Shown one piece after another: positions 46,291 through 57,875 of a stretch of DNA of 64,000 nucleotides. The notes under the pieces are model-generated. The model was not told where the DNA came from. It ran no database searches and saw only the letters and a program-made list of their open reading frames with translations. The DNA comes from Adiantum capillus-veneris. Lineage: Eukaryota; Streptophyta; Polypodiopsida; Polypodiales; Pteridaceae. The stretch is taken from NCBI GenBank assembly GCA_014529385.2, contig CM043953.1:93687342-93751341 (forward strand), written 5' to 3'. Within the stretch, counting starts at the first letter, position 1, and every line of letters starts with the position of its first letter. The position numbers and the translations under genes are program-made.

Positions 46291-46547
46291 GATAGAGGAC
46301 AGGCAGCCTGGCCTGTGCCTAGTGAAAAGATGGACACAGTCACAGCTAGACTGCCTGCCCTCTGCCCAAGAAAGCGAGCAACACCAAAATCAACCGTGCT
46401 TCCGCAGAAATTTCGGCAGAGTTTCGTTTTAACATAAACTTAAAAAAAAAAACCATATGTATACGCCTCCTACATGATATCCATGTGGGATCTCACATGA
46501 GATTTAAAACACAACTTGATGGAAGAAATGAAACGAACTTTGTGCAA

Positions 46548-46822
46548 AACCATAACCAAATTAAAACCATAGCCATAACCATATTGATCAAAACCATAAA
46601 TATAACCATAACCATAACCATAACCATAAACAAAACAATAACCATGACCAGAACCATAAAGTTAAACATAACCATAAACAAAACAATAACCATAACCATA
46701 ACCATGTCTATACAAGAACAATAACTATAACCATGTCTATATAAGAACAATAACCATAACCATAAACAAAACAATAACCATAACCATAACCATGTTTAAA
46801 CAATAACCATAACCATGTCTAT
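46548..46822. repeat. AACCAT hexamer array, left arm
   Basis: A degenerate tandem array of ACCATA / AACCAT units. The mirror array is in the right arm at about 50418-50635, with a different number of units. Confidence 0.85.
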
Positions 46823-47064
46823 ACAAGAAAGAGACACAGAGATGTGTCTGTGTCTCACAAAACATATATAGAAATCCACTGATGACTCCGCGTCACAACC
46901 TGTACATAAAAGGACGAGTCACAAAATTAGTACGATATTACTTCACATATACTTAATTAATTAAATCAACTCACACATATTAACGTTTCACCTCAATCAA
47001 TCTGCGAGAGTTTAAGGCCTCTTAGTCTATAGGCTCTCCTACGATAGCAAGATCATTCAATACT

Positions 47065-48162
47065 TCATAAATGTCTCTCCGATATCCATCTGTCTCCTCC
47101 TAGCGTGTCGGGGCTCGATGCATTGCAAGATTTTGCGTTTATACAAAAACCAAAGTAATTAAGAATACATGATACATCGCGTTTTAAAAAAACGCCATAG
47201 CTAGGATTGGATTGAAAACTCACAAACTCATAGCGAAAGGTGTCGAAGCTTCCGCTGCCAAGATGAGATATGCCCCTGGTCATTTGTCGTACCTCCGTAG
47301 CCTGACACTGCTGTCTGAACCGCGTGTCCGCTGTCTGCTTATCCTCCCTGATCTGCTGCCACGTCTTGTGTGAGATGCCCGAAGGCTTCGGCGAGCCGGT
47401 CTTGAAAGCCCGACAAGCTGCATCTCGACGATGTTTCACGGTGTCCCGTGCAACACCCTTGATCCACCTCCTCGGAAGCTCCTATGAACCAGGAGCAGAC
47501 TGATACTCTCTCATGACGGTCTCCACTATATAATTGACTTTGCTGCGATCCTGATCAGGCCAAGGCGTCATAATGGTGGTCGAAAACTGCAGCTCCGCGA
47601 GCTGGCGAACCCGCTGTCTCATCTCAGTCCCGACTTTATCCATGTCAACCTGTCCATCTGCCCGTACAGTATAGACCTTGGAGACACTAGGATTGTGTGT
47701 CCCCCAAGGTGTCCGAGGTGTGCTAAGAGGTGTGTCGAGAGGTGTGCCTGGGTAGGACGGGTGTCGTGAGCGAGGAGGGATCGAAGCATCTGTGGACCTT
47801 GCTTCACAGCAACCACCACCTCTACCTGACGATCTCCGAGATCGACGAGTGCGCTTGTGCTGCGGAGATGATGACGTACCCGCCTTTGCCGTATTCCTAG
47901 GTGTCGAAGCGGTCGCGATGGAAGACCTCGCAGGCGTCGTACCCATAGGCGTCCCCCCCATAGGCGTCGGACCCTCGGGTGTGAAGCCCGGAGACGTGGT
48001 ACCCGTACCTCTGGCTACCCAATACTGAGACGCATCTGCTATCGGACTGGGCGTCATTCGTGTGATGAAGCCCATAAATGCATCCGTACTCACAGAAGCG
48101 GGATCTGGATACTGGTCTGCTATACTGAAGTCCTGCACAAAGAAAGTAAAAGAAAGCGTCAT
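47065..48162 (-). pseudogene. CACTA TNPA-like gene, left arm (Transposase_24-type)
   Basis: The frame 48162-47482 begins in FFVQDFSIADQYPDPASV and continues through a Gly/Thr/Pro/Ser-rich low-complexity region to LAELQFSTTIMTPWPDQDRSKVN. It then runs through the frame 47439-47065: KHRRDAACRAFKTG, GISHKTWQQIREDKQT, ISHLGSGSFDTFRYEF. The pattern of Trp, a charged helix and then H-x-x-GS-x-SF matches the C-terminal part of the plant Ptta/En/Spm (TNPA-like) family, which binds subterminal repeats. A stop lies near 47480. The same protein is encoded in the right arm on the other strand. Confidence 0.75.
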
Positions 48163-48173
48163 AACACCTTTGT

Positions 48174-48692
48174 TTAAATTAAGAAAGAGCTTAATTTTAA
48201 ATCAACGTCTTCACACAAACACTTACAGGTCTCGAGTAGTGAGGTATCATCGATAAGATCTTGCATTGCATCATCGTCTATCTCTAACTGTAGACATAAC
48301 TCTGTCCCAACTCGTTCTGACAGATTGTCTTTATCCATTGCATCTTCATCTATAAGTGTTAAATCTGCCTCGTCTGCGTCATCCCTCGTATATCTGTCAG
48401 CTTCCTCTGCCATACCTTTGTCCATCTCATCTAATGTCACAGTAGTATCTGCTTCGTCTGGCCGACTTTTCTCCAGGAGCTCTTGCCCTTCAAATACTTG
48501 TTTATCTCTTGGAGCAACCTGAACCACAAACCACCATTGTCGCTCTCGAGGGTCCGGTACAAAGACGACTTGCTCGCAATGTTCGGAGAGAGCAAACGTG
48601 TCGCTCGCATCTATCGAAACCTTTGTAGAATCTATTTGCACAAGCTTGTTTCCATCTCTGTGTATCGTTGCATTGCGACCAAAAGTAATCAC
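48174..48692 (-). pseudogene. CACTA transposase C-terminal piece (DUF4216-like) in the hairpin loop
   Basis: A 172-aa frame. VQIDSTKVSIDASDTFALSEHCEQ followed by VVFVPDPRERQWWFVVQVAPRD has the layout of DUF4216, found after the catalytic domain of CACTA TNPD/TNP2 transposases. An acidic tail follows (DEADLTLIDEDAMDKDN, ending KLSSFLI). Only this C-terminal exon is present; the catalytic domain is missing. The acidic tail is duplicated in the right arm (48872-49081), but the DUF4216 part is unique and forms the loop. Confidence 0.75.
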
Positions 48693-48871
48693 CTTGAACT
48701 ACTTCACATCCAACAAAAACATCTCAAACCGTCTGAAGTTGACTTTCAAGATATTTGACACCAGACCACAGTAATCCAGGTTGCTAGTGCTCTCATTCGC
48801 GTCTCTGGCACTGGACCTGCTCAACATAATACAACATAATACCAAGCTTTCGACGCACCACATTTCGACGC

Positions 48872-50260
48872 GTGGAAAGGTACGAGGCAGATATGACACT
48901 TGTAGATGAAGATGCAATGGATGAAGACAATCTGCCAGAACGAGTTGGGGCAGAGTTATGTCTGCAGTTAGAGATAGACGATGATACGGTGCAAGATCTT
49001 ATCGATGATGCCTCACTAGTGGAGGCCTGTAAGTGTTTGTGTGGAAACGTTGATTTAAAATTAAGCTCTTTCTTAATTTGAACAAAGGTGTTCTGACGCA
49101 TTCTTTTACTTTCTTTGTACAAGACTTTAGTATAGCAGACCAGTATCCAAATCTCGCTTCTGTGAGTGCGGATGCATTTATGGGCTTCATCATACGGATG
49201 ACGCCCAGTCAGATGGCAGATGCGTCTCAGTATTGGGTAGCCAGAGACACGGGTACCACGTCTTCGGGCTTCACACCCGAGGGTCTGACGCCTATAGGAT
49301 GGACGTCTATGAGGGGGGACGCCTATGGGTACGACGCCTGCGAAGTCTTCCATCACGGCCGCTTCGACACCTAGGGGTATGGCAGAGGCGGGTACCCATA
49401 GGCGCACTCGTCGATCTCGGCGATCGTCAGGTGGAGGTGGTGGTTGCTGTGGAGGAGGGTCCTCCTCGCTTACGACTCCTCATCCTACCCAGACACACCT
49501 CTCGACACACCTCTTAGCACACCTCGGACACCTTAGGAGGCGCACGATCCTAGTGCCTCCAAGGTCTATACTGTACTGGTAGATGGACAGGTTGACATGG
49601 ATAGAGTCGGGACTAAGATGAGACAACGGGTTCCCCAGCTCGCGGAGCTGCAGTTTTCGACCACCATTATGATGCCTTGGTCTGATCAGGATCGCAGCAA
49701 AGTCAATTATATAGTGGAGATCATCATGAGAGAGTATCAGCCTGCTTCGGGTTCATAGAAGCTTCCGAGGAGGTGCATCAAGGGTGTTGCACGGAACACC
49801 GTGAAACATCGTCGAGATGCAGCTCGTCGGGCTTTCAGGATCGGCTCGCCGAAGCCTTCGGGCATCTCACACGAGACGTGGCAGCAGATCAGGAAGGATG
49901 AGCAGACATCGGACACGCGGTTCAGACAGCAGCGTCAGGCCGCGGAGGTACGATAGACTACCAGGGGCACATCTCATCTTGGCAGCGGAGGCTTTGACGC
50001 CTTTCGCTATGAGTTTGTGAGTTTTCAATCCAATCCTAACTATGTAGTTCTTTTTAAAACGCGATGAATCATGTATTCTTAATTACTTTGGTTTTTGTAT
50101 AAACGCAAAATCTTGCAATGCATCGAGCCCCGACACGCCAGGAGGAGACAGATGGATATCAGAGAGGCATTTATGAAGTATTGAATGATCTTGCTGCCGC
50201 AGGAGAGCGTGTAGACTGGGAGGTCTTAGAGTCTCGCTGATCGATTGAGGTGAGACGTTA
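48872..50260 (+). pseudogene. CACTA TNPA-like gene, right arm (inverted copy)
   Basis: Plus-strand copy of the left-arm gene. 48872-49081 encodes the acidic tail (VDEDAMDEDNLPERV..ELCLQLEIDDD). 49078-49374 encodes FFVQDFSIADQYPNLASV. Frameshifted pieces then give ELQFSTTIMMPWSDQDRSKVN (about 49650-49710), GISHETWQQIRKDEQT (about 49860-49910) and HLGSGGFDAFRYEF, with a final block ETDGYQRGIYEVLNDL near 50140-50190. Several frameshifts and stops show it is dead. The left copy is somewhat better preserved. Confidence 0.75.
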
Positions 50261-50417
50261 ATATGTGTGAGTTGATTTAATTAATTAAGTATATGTGAAG
50301 TAATATCATATTAATTTGTGACTTGTTCTTTTATGTGCAGGTTGTGACGCGGAGTCATCAGTGGATTTATATATGTTTTGTGAGACACATACACATCTCT
50401 GTGTCTCTTTCTTGTAT

Positions 50418-50635
50418 AAACATGGTTATGGTTATTGTTTAGACATGATTATGATTATTGTTTGGACATGGTTATGGTTATTGTTCTTGTATAGACATGG
50501 TTATAGTTATTGTTTTGTTTATGGTTATGGTTTTTATCAATATGGTTATGGTTATGATTTTGCACAAAGTTCGGTATATATGAAGTTCGTTATGGTTATG
50601 GTTTTATTTTGGTTATGGTTTTGTACAAAGTTCGT
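50418..50635. repeat. ATGGTT hexamer array, right arm
   Basis: The inverted counterpart of 46548-46822. Unit order and number have diverged between the arms. Confidence 0.82.
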
Positions 50636-50934
50636 TTTATTTCTTTCATCAAGTTGTGCCTTAAATCTCACGTGAGACCTTACATGGATATCAAGTTGTG
50701 CCTTAAATCTCAGGTGAGACCTTACATGGATATACATATGGTTTTTTTAATAAGTTTATGTTAAAACGTAGAGAACTCTGTCGAAATTTCTGCGGGAGCA
50801 CGGTTGATTTTGGTGCTGCTCGCTTTCTTGGGCAGAGGATAGGCAGTCTGGCTGTGGCTGTGTCCATCTTTTCACTGGCCATTGGCCATAGGTCAGGCTG
50901 CCTGTCCTCTGTCCAATAGTTTTTTTTTCTGATA

Positions 50935-51107
50935 TGGTCGTCAAAATACGCGTTAATAAGGGCATCGAAATACGCATCAAAACAAGGTGCCTTTCGACAC
51001 AGATATCGACACGTATTTCGACGGTTTTACAGGGACGAATATTTTGACGCTCTTTTCGACGTATCGCGTCGAAATCTGCGTCGAAGGTACCTTTTTTTGT
51101 TGTAGTA
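50935..51107 (-). repeat. CACTA right terminal and subterminal repeats
   Basis: Mirror image of 46097-46270, with the same motif order (GTCGAAA / TTTCGAC variants) and point differences. Confidence 0.85.
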
Positions 51108-51110
51108 TTT

Positions 51111-52434
51111 ATATATATGTATATGTACCATCTGCTTGGTTTGATTCATTAGTGCTTGGTACTTGTGTCACTGAATTTCGTAAAAATGTTTCATGTTTTC
51201 TGTTGAACTTGAGATTTCGACGAATCCAACCTTATCCGTGAAATCATGATTGATTTCAAGGATGGTTTTCCTTATGATCTACCTCTTGGTTTGCCGCCTT
51301 TGAGAGGTGTAGATCATGACATTGAGTTGGTGGCTGGTAGTTAGCCCTTCTCAAAGCAACCCTATCGGTTTAGTAAAACTGAGGAGGACGAGATTCAGCG
51401 CGGCAGCTGAAAGATTATCTCGACACGGGTTTTGTTTGGCCAAGTAAAACCCCGTGGAGAGCGTCAGTGTTACTTTTTTGAAAGAAGGATAACACTATGC
51501 GCTTCTGCGTAGATTACAAAGGGTTGAATAAGCTCACTGTTAAGAACAAGTATCCGCTCCCGTGCATGTACGATCTGATAGATTGGCTCCATAGAGCGTT
51601 GTATTTTACGAAGATAAACCTGGGATCAGTCTATTACCAGCGGTTCCTAAGACAGGTTTCCATACGTGTTATGGTCACTATGAGTTTTTGGTCTTGCCTT
51701 TTGGTTTGACCAATGCTCCAGCTACATTTCAGCAGATGATGAATGATCTGCTAAGACCGTTTCTAAGCAACTTCGTTGTTGTATTTCTTGATGACATCTT
51801 GATCTACAACCGAAGTTTGTCTGAGCACTCAGCGCATTTACGCGTTGTTCTCGATGTATTGAGAAGTGAGAAGCTTTATGCTAAGGCTTCCAAGTGTGAA
51901 TTCTTCAAGAAAGAGCTTTTGTATTTGGGTCACATCATTACTCGCGATGGAATTCGCGTCGACCTTGAAAAGTTAGATAAAGTGCGAAATTGGCCCATTC
52001 TGAAGAATGTGTGCAAAGTGAAGTCTTTTTTAGGCTTTACAAGATTCTTTCGCAAATTTATCAAGGATTACTCTAAAGTTGCTGGTCCGCTTACGCAACT
52101 TTTAAAAGGAGGGGTGAAAGGGGCGAAGACTTCGGGTCCTTACCATAAAGGTAATCTCGCTGTTGTCTGGAATAAGCGTCTTGACGAGAGCTTTTTGACA
52201 CTAAAGCACTTGGTGACTACTGCTCCAATATTGCACATTGTGGATCCTAGCAAAGCGTTTGTGGTTGAAACGGATGCTAGTGATTATGCCATTGGTGCGG
52301 CATTATACCAGGATGGACGTCGTGTTGTGTTTGAAAGTGAGAAACTTTCTGATGCTGAGATGCATTATCCAACGTATGAGAAGGAGCTTTACACCGTAGT
52401 CCACGCCTTGAGGAAATGGCGACACTACTTTTAT
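51111..52434 (+). pseudogene. E6 RT and RNase H start
   Basis: After a decayed lead-in (IREIMIDFKDGFPYDLPLGLPPLRG near 51235-51310; QPYRFSKTEEDEIQ near 51360) the RT begins: MRFCVDYKGLNKLTVKNKYPLP at 51497. A frameshift near 51650 leads to the frame 51688-52437 with VLPFGLTNAPATFQQMM, the active site FLDD at about 51787-51798, LGHIITRDGI and FRKFIKDYSKVA. RNase H starts with VETDASDYAIGAALYQ (about 52270) and is cut at HALRKWRHY. It keeps the catalytic residues that E2 lacks. Confidence 0.9.
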
Positions 52435-53891
52435 TAGATCCTTCTATTAGTTAATGAAAACTGCCCATAGGGCTACAACCACCTCTGCAAGAGAGGGCTA
52501 CAACAAACATGATGGGGAGACTCTCCCAATGAAAAAAAAGCACATATACAATGAGGCTAAATCAAGAGATGGGAGGAGGAAAGAGCCACACATGTGGACG
52601 GTAGTGCCATCTGAGCACACCTTGGACTATGGTGTAGAAAGGCCTAGGGTGGCAGAGTCGAAGGAAAGCCTCGCGGCGCTCCCGCATGCGGTCGGAGCTG
52701 CTCTGTAGTCCCTCAAGCTGTCCTCTGAGAGTATGGATTAGCTCTAGCCAAAAGTCACGAACAGTCTCTGTTGGTGGCACAGGGCGAGCCTCAAAGATGC
52801 GGAAACAGCGGGCCTGCCAGATGAACCAAAGTGTCAGGTCACTGATGAGCTCCCAACACTCCTCTCTCTCACTGCATTACTCCTGTGGAGTAAGCTCTGT
52901 AGCAGGCTGGAGTGTAGGTCGCCCCCCCTACATCACTGTCATCCTGCTGGTGGAAGATAGCTCAAATTGAAGTGCCGGGCTCGTGAGGGTGGACCAAGCC
53001 GCTGCCCCCCAAGTGTACTGTCGAGCCGTGGAGAGAGCAGGCATCAGTCGAAGAACTCGTAGCCACACCTGCTGGGCCGAGGGACAGTCCCAAAGATAGT
53101 GACGCCGACTCTCCACCAAATGGTCACAAGCTGCACATGCGGCCGAGAGACCACTATGCACTAGCCAGCTCCCTATTGCTGTAGCTCTGTGTGCGACCAG
53201 TCACTGAAACAAGGTGACTCGCCTCGGCTGTCTGGAGTCCCACAACCTCTTCCAAAAGGCTGCCAAGAACTCGACTGTGAGACCCTCCTCCTGCCAATGA
53301 CGTGCTGCAGCGGGGCGGGGCGGGCCTCTCTCTGTGTTGCTAGTATATGACGTCCCAGTCGAACAGTGTACTGAAAGAACGGGACTCCTGGGTGGTCTGC
53401 AGAAGGGAAGGGGTCCTTTTATAGCCACTCACCAGGATCCCACTGTACTCGTGCCAGTGGACAACACTCCCAAGCCCATAGCCTCCAGTGTCTAGTCTCA
53501 AGAGCTGCTGGGTCAGGGTCTATGACGCAAGTCCTCCTACAGATGCCCACTACTCGGATCCTCTGAAAAGAGCACTCTGCTACCTGCGGGGCCTCTACTG
53601 CAACTCGCTGTAGTCGTCCCCCACCCTGAAGCTCGAAGAACAGGGTTGGGACAATCTCTGAGCAGGCCCTGGCTGAGATGAGAACCTCCAGTCGTGTGAA
53701 GGCTCCCATCCACCGAGATGCTACTGGCTCGAGAGGCGTGAGCCACTCAGCTAGAACTGACTCTGAGATGTCCTGACACATGATCTGCACCCCTCTCATA
53801 TCCTGTAGCTGGAGCCCCTGCACCTCCTCTGACAAACCTGTGAACTCTAGCCAATCACCTAGAGAGCGCGTTGGACCTGCTACCATGGGAC
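52435..53891 (-). pseudogene. LINE-b: 3' part of a plant LINE pol with zf-RVT domain
   Basis: Minus strand. The frame 54006-53419 is the post-RT region (LEFTGLSEEVQGLQL, then AALETRHWRLWAWECCP), followed after frameshifts by the RT zinc-binding domain: CAACDHLVESRRHYLWDCPSAQQVWLRV, about 53130-53045, a CX2C..H..C arrangement. The C-terminal tail (LTLWFIWQARCFRIF, then VRDFWLELIHTLRGQ) is at about 52840-52565. This layout is typical of plant L1-type LINEs. No poly-A/T tail is visible at 52435, so both ends are broken. RT proper is missing. Confidence 0.8.
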
Positions 53892-56800
53892 TAGAGTTAC
53901 CCGGAACGCGGAACGGGAACGGCGACGGGCCTCCCTGCGGAACGGGGGAACCGGAACAGGCCCGGAACAGGAACGGCGCGAAACGGGAGGCTAAAAAAAC
54001 ACCCAAATATTGTTTTTTTTTATGTGTTTGAATACAACTAGTACTAGAGTCCTTTGACTCTAATACTCACAAAAAACACGATTCGAAGACCATTCAACCT
54101 TATTATGACTTGATTGGGATGTGCGGTGCCCAGAGTACATAACATATGTACAACAGTGAGCAAACACAATGCCCATACAAAATGCTCTCAAATAATTGCA
54201 AGAGTAGTAGTCAGAGATAACACTTTGGAATTAATTATGACTAACAAGCCTCAAGGGCCGCCAAGGTGCTACAAAAAAAACAAAGGGAGGCAAACCAGTG
54301 ACCACAATACCAAAAGACTGAAGGTGACAAATACCATAAAGATGCTAGTAGCTACAAATGGCAAAGCAAGGCTCAAGCAGCCATACAAAAAGGTAAGGAT
54401 AAATGGCAAAGACTCAAGACTCAAGAGCCACTAGCCTGAGAGGCCTCCCAATCTGTAGTAGCCGGCTGTAAATCATGCACATCCTCCCATTCCTCATCAT
54501 CGAGCTCTAGGCTCGGCTTGATCTCAGCCACGGATGAAGTACCTGGTGTTGGTGGATGTGCATCTCCACCTACCTGAGGAGCCTCTTGCTCGATCTCCCA
54601 CTGTGTAAAAGGATCTGTCTGTTTGTCTGTACTCTTGCGAAGCATTTTCAAATTTGCGCTGACGAAGACAAGATCATTAGCCTTCTCCACTCCAAGCTGA
54701 TTCCTCTTCTTGGAAGCAATGTGGCTAAAGATACTCCACAATTGCTCCAAGCATGAGGTACTAACTGACTGGCTGAGAATATGGATCGCCAATCTCTGAA
54801 GCTCAAGGCCATCATAGCCATAGTCCTCCCACCATAGCATTGAACCTATCTTCCTGCAATCAATCTGAGCATCTCGACTGCCAAATGACCCCCGCATCTC
54901 TCTGTACCGTCTCAACTGATCTCTGACAATGCGTCGCCCATCTCTGTCTAGAACCATCTTGTTTAAGATCTCTGTAAATTGGTTCATGACTTCTCTATCT
55001 GTCTCTTGCCTTGCACCTTGGAACTCTGGATCCACCATGTACGTTGCCCCGTGTAAAGGAGAGACATATGAATTCCACCTTGAGCTGCAAAGCGCATGGA
55101 TCTCCTCATATCGCTCTGCGTTCGGCTCAAGCTGTGCAAGCTGCTCAATCATGCGGTCCATTGCCTTATAAATCTTGCCAATGCAAGGATCCATGCCATC
55201 CAGAACTCGAAGCAAATGAACCACCGGTTTTACTTGTGCGTCTAGACTCTTGAGCTTCTTCCAGAACTCAAGATCCTTTGCCTTATCCTTGCACAAAATC
55301 CCTGCAACTGTCTTTGCATAGGGGGAGGAGGTGGTGAACTCATCACTGATGAAGACTTGTTGGAGCGCATTTTGACATTCAGACAGCTTGCGCACAAGAA
55401 GAAAGTTGAATGCGAAGTGGGTGTCTAAATACTTTAGAAGCACTTTGCTGCCCGACCTCTTGAGGTACTCACTTCGAACAAAGTTGTGATTGTTGATGAA
55501 AGTAACAATCTTCACTGCATCAGCAATGACTCGAGCGATCAAGTCTAGCTTGCCGATGTCTTTTAGAAGGTTGTTCAAGCAGTGTGCCATGCAAACGCAC
55601 ACTGTCACATGCGGATAGTGGCCCTCTATAATAGCTGCTGCTGCCCTATTTGATGCCTCCCTATCTGTGACAAAGGCCACCACGTGTTGCTCACCGATGG
55701 TTTCTATGGCCGTTGTCCACTCTGCAAAGAGGACATGGGCGGACTTGCCACTCTCGGTGGCATCATGAGAGTGCACAAAGTACATCTCTCCACTCGAGTA
55801 TGCGACGAGACCATGGATAGATCTCTTCCTTGTATCGCTGCACCCGTCGGCAATGAGGGAAACACTATGTTTTGCCCAAAGACGCTGAATATTGAGAGTT
55901 GCTTGCTCCAGGATAGCCTTCTCTCAATCGAGCAAAGTGGTTCGGAGAGCCTTTGAAGATGACAGCACATAGACGGTGCCATACTCTTCTATCCGTTGCA
56001 CCATGACTTTTCAATACTCCGATCTATTTCGATCAAACATAGAAGAGGCTAGTATCAAAAAGGTGGAACCGACGATAACGGAAGAAATGAGAGAGAAGAT
56101 TGATAAATCATAAAACAATGAACATACCTGGCCGCGACAAATGGGATATGGTCGTGATAGAAGAATCGAGCCACGGCTGCATCCACCTCTTCCTTCTTTC
56201 TTGGGTCCCAAGAGGTGGCAAGGGTCCTTTGGCGACGATTTGGACCTTGTGAAAATGCACCAACACCTACACCGGGTAGAGAGGAAGAAGGGAAAATGAG
56301 GGTCTTTGGATCATTACCTTTGCATGCGGGCTTGGCTTCTTGGTTGAATTGCCGATGCTTTTCCTCGAGCTCCTTTCTCTTCTCGATGGTTACGTTGGTG
56401 CAAAATCTCACCTCATGTCCCGGCACTCGAAGAAAGTGTGCCCTTACTTTGTCATGCCCCCCTTTCCGTGTATAAGAGCATAGCTTGGATGCCCATTCAC
56501 GAGAACCTCCCGCCGCCGACAAGGTGCCCTCCGAGGTCACTTCATCCCACCACAACCACTCCTTCGCCTTTTGAGTGTTGCCCGCATGAACGGAGGGGGT
56601 TGTACGAGAAGAAGAGGCCATGGAATCTAGATGATGGAAATTGGAATGAGACTCGAGAGAGCTTGAGGCTTACAACCTTGAGACATGAGAGCAAGAGAGA
56701 GCTTGAAAGTTGAGAGCCTTGAACTTTGAAAGCTTGATGCTTGAGAGCTTGAGAGCAAGATAGAAGTTGAGAGCTTGAGAGCTTGGTAGTTTGAGAGCTT

Positions 56801-57182
56801 GAGAGCTTGGAAGTTGGTAGCTTGAGAGATTGAAGCTTGAGCCTTGAGAGCTTGAGAGCAATAGAGCTTGAGAGGCTAGAGCAAGAGAGCTTGAGAGCTT
56901 GTGAAGGAAAAGGGTGAGGGCTTGGCACATTATATAGTTTTTGAGGGCTTACTGTTTTTGAATTTTAAGTTTCTGTCCGTTTATTAACGTTGGAAAAATC
57001 TGTCCGTTTTTTTCCCGTTTTGGCGTTCCGAATCCGTTTTGAGCCCGTTCCGGTCGACCGTTCCGGTTTGAGTCCGCCTGTCGGAACGGACTGCCGTTCC
57101 GGGACGTTCCAAGCATTGCCTACCGGCTGGAACGCCGTTCCGGCATTCCAGGCATGGTTTTACCCGTTCCCTGGTAACTCTG
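53892..57182 (-). mobile_element. hAT-2: full-length-looking hAT transposon without TSD
   Basis: The 3.29-kb element has a left end TAGAGTTACCCGGAACG and a right end (reverse complement) CAGAGTTACCAGGGAACG. GAACGG/CCGTTCC motifs are dense near both ends. The flanking 8-mers CATGGGAC (53884-53891) and TTTTCAAC (57183-57190) do not match, and the flanks come from different repeats (LINE-b and LTR H). A deletion or recombination after insertion is implied. Confidence 0.88.
54421..56621 (-). pseudogene. hAT-2 transposase (BED finger, DUF659, hAT dimerisation)
   Basis: Exon 1 (56621-56128) starts MASSSRTTPSVHAGN. It encodes a BED-type zinc finger (WASKLCSYTRKGGHDKV..HF..VPGHEVRFC, residues about 45-80) and ends FFYHDHIPFVAAR. 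An intron of 79 bp with GT..AG ends is at 56049-56127; splicing gives the hAT junction VAARSSMFDRN. Exon 2 has a TGA near 55927 in TTLLD(stop)EKA, then an open frame of 454 aa (55785-54421) with FVTDREASNRA, CMAHCLNN and the C-terminal dimerisation block (WWEDYGYDGLELQRLA, CLEQLWSIFSHIASKKRN). One stop codon is the main visible lesion. Confidence 0.88.
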
Positions 57183-57875
57183 TTTTCAACACCACATCAG
57201 CTAGCGATTTGCATTTTGCAGATTCCGGCGACAACAGAACCTCAGATCAGCCTAGCGTTTTGCATGTTGCAGAGCAACCGGCGACAGCAACAGAATTTCA
57301 GCTCTAGCGTTTTTGGTTTGTAGATCAGCCCCGGCGTTTTGGAGATTTACCGCGACGGAACATCAAGGAACATCAGCGTTTTCAGTTTTCAGCAGTTAGC
57401 ACCCGCAGATCAAGTCCCGAACCTCACAGATCTCATCTTCCCGCAGCAGTTCCTCGTCGCACGGTCAGTTTCCGCAAGGTTTATAGTTTTAGCCCGGAAA
57501 ACGCAGATTTCAGCATCTGCGTTTTTAGCGGATCGTCGTTGCATCGTCATCGCCGACATAGCCTAGACTTGCATGAGTCACATGCATTTAGTTTGTACCA
57601 TTTTGTGCAATCATAAGTAGACCACTCTCATCGACGAGAGTGGGGCCTTCCGAGGAGGGTTTTACAACGTCTCTGGTGCCGTATCTCTCTTCTCTCTCTA
57701 TCTCTCAGTCTCATGCACTTGCACGCACAGTGTCCATTCACTTTGTTTGTGATCATAGCATTCTCTCATTAAGAACGGAAGGCTCCACCTTCCATAAGAA
57801 CAAAAGAAACCTTGAGCAGAGGTCGGAGCACTCATCTTGAGCAAAGCGCAAACATTCATTCCGCTGCACCTAACA
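57183..57875 (-). repeat. LTR H, second copy, partial and inverted
   Basis: Read on the minus strand, it starts at 57875 with TGTTAGGTGCAGCGG exactly like the solo LTR at 37491. The first 270 bp align well; the rest shares the AAAACGCTGA theme with lower similarity. It is cut by the hAT-2 right end at 57183 and abuts E8 LTR sequence at 57876. Confidence 0.75.

Larger units (their letters stand above)
46097..51107. mobile_element. Palindromic CACTA (En/Spm) transposon, TSD TTT
   Basis: The left end is CACTACAACAAAAAAAGG. The right end, reverse complemented, is TACTACAACAAAAAAAGG, one change from it. The 3-bp TSD TTT lies at 46094-46096 and 51108-51110, as CACTA elements generate. The two halves are inverted copies: 46097 to about 48385 pairs with about 48887 to 51107, around an unpaired 500-bp centre. 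Both arms carry the same TNPA-like gene in divergent orientation. Similarity looks like about 90% by eye over the outer 350 bp. E6 RT continues after 51110. Confidence 0.92.
36499..52434 (+). mobile_element. E6: Ty3/gypsy chromovirus-type element of the E2 family, 3' truncated
   Basis: Order: 5' LTR, PBS, leader, gag, PR, RT, RNase H start. It is interrupted by a solo LTR (37491-38635), E7 (39718-45304) and the CACTA element (46097-51107). After removing these, the coding order agrees with E2. It keeps the PR and RT that E2 has lost. It ends within RNase H (FYPTYEKELYTVVHALRKWRHY) at about 52434; no 3' LTR is present in the window. Confidence 0.9.

Noticed and set aside
46548-46822. CRISPR-like or satellite array
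   Set aside because: A simple degenerate hexamer tract with no spacers, inside a eukaryotic CACTA element.
48325-48522. Plus-strand ORF rich in Ser (MSLSIASSSISVKSASSASS)
   Set aside because: Antisense shadow of the acidic tail of the CACTA transposase exon.
52454-52970. Plus-strand ORFs in 52454-52970
   Set aside because: Antisense to the LINE-b zf-RVT tail.
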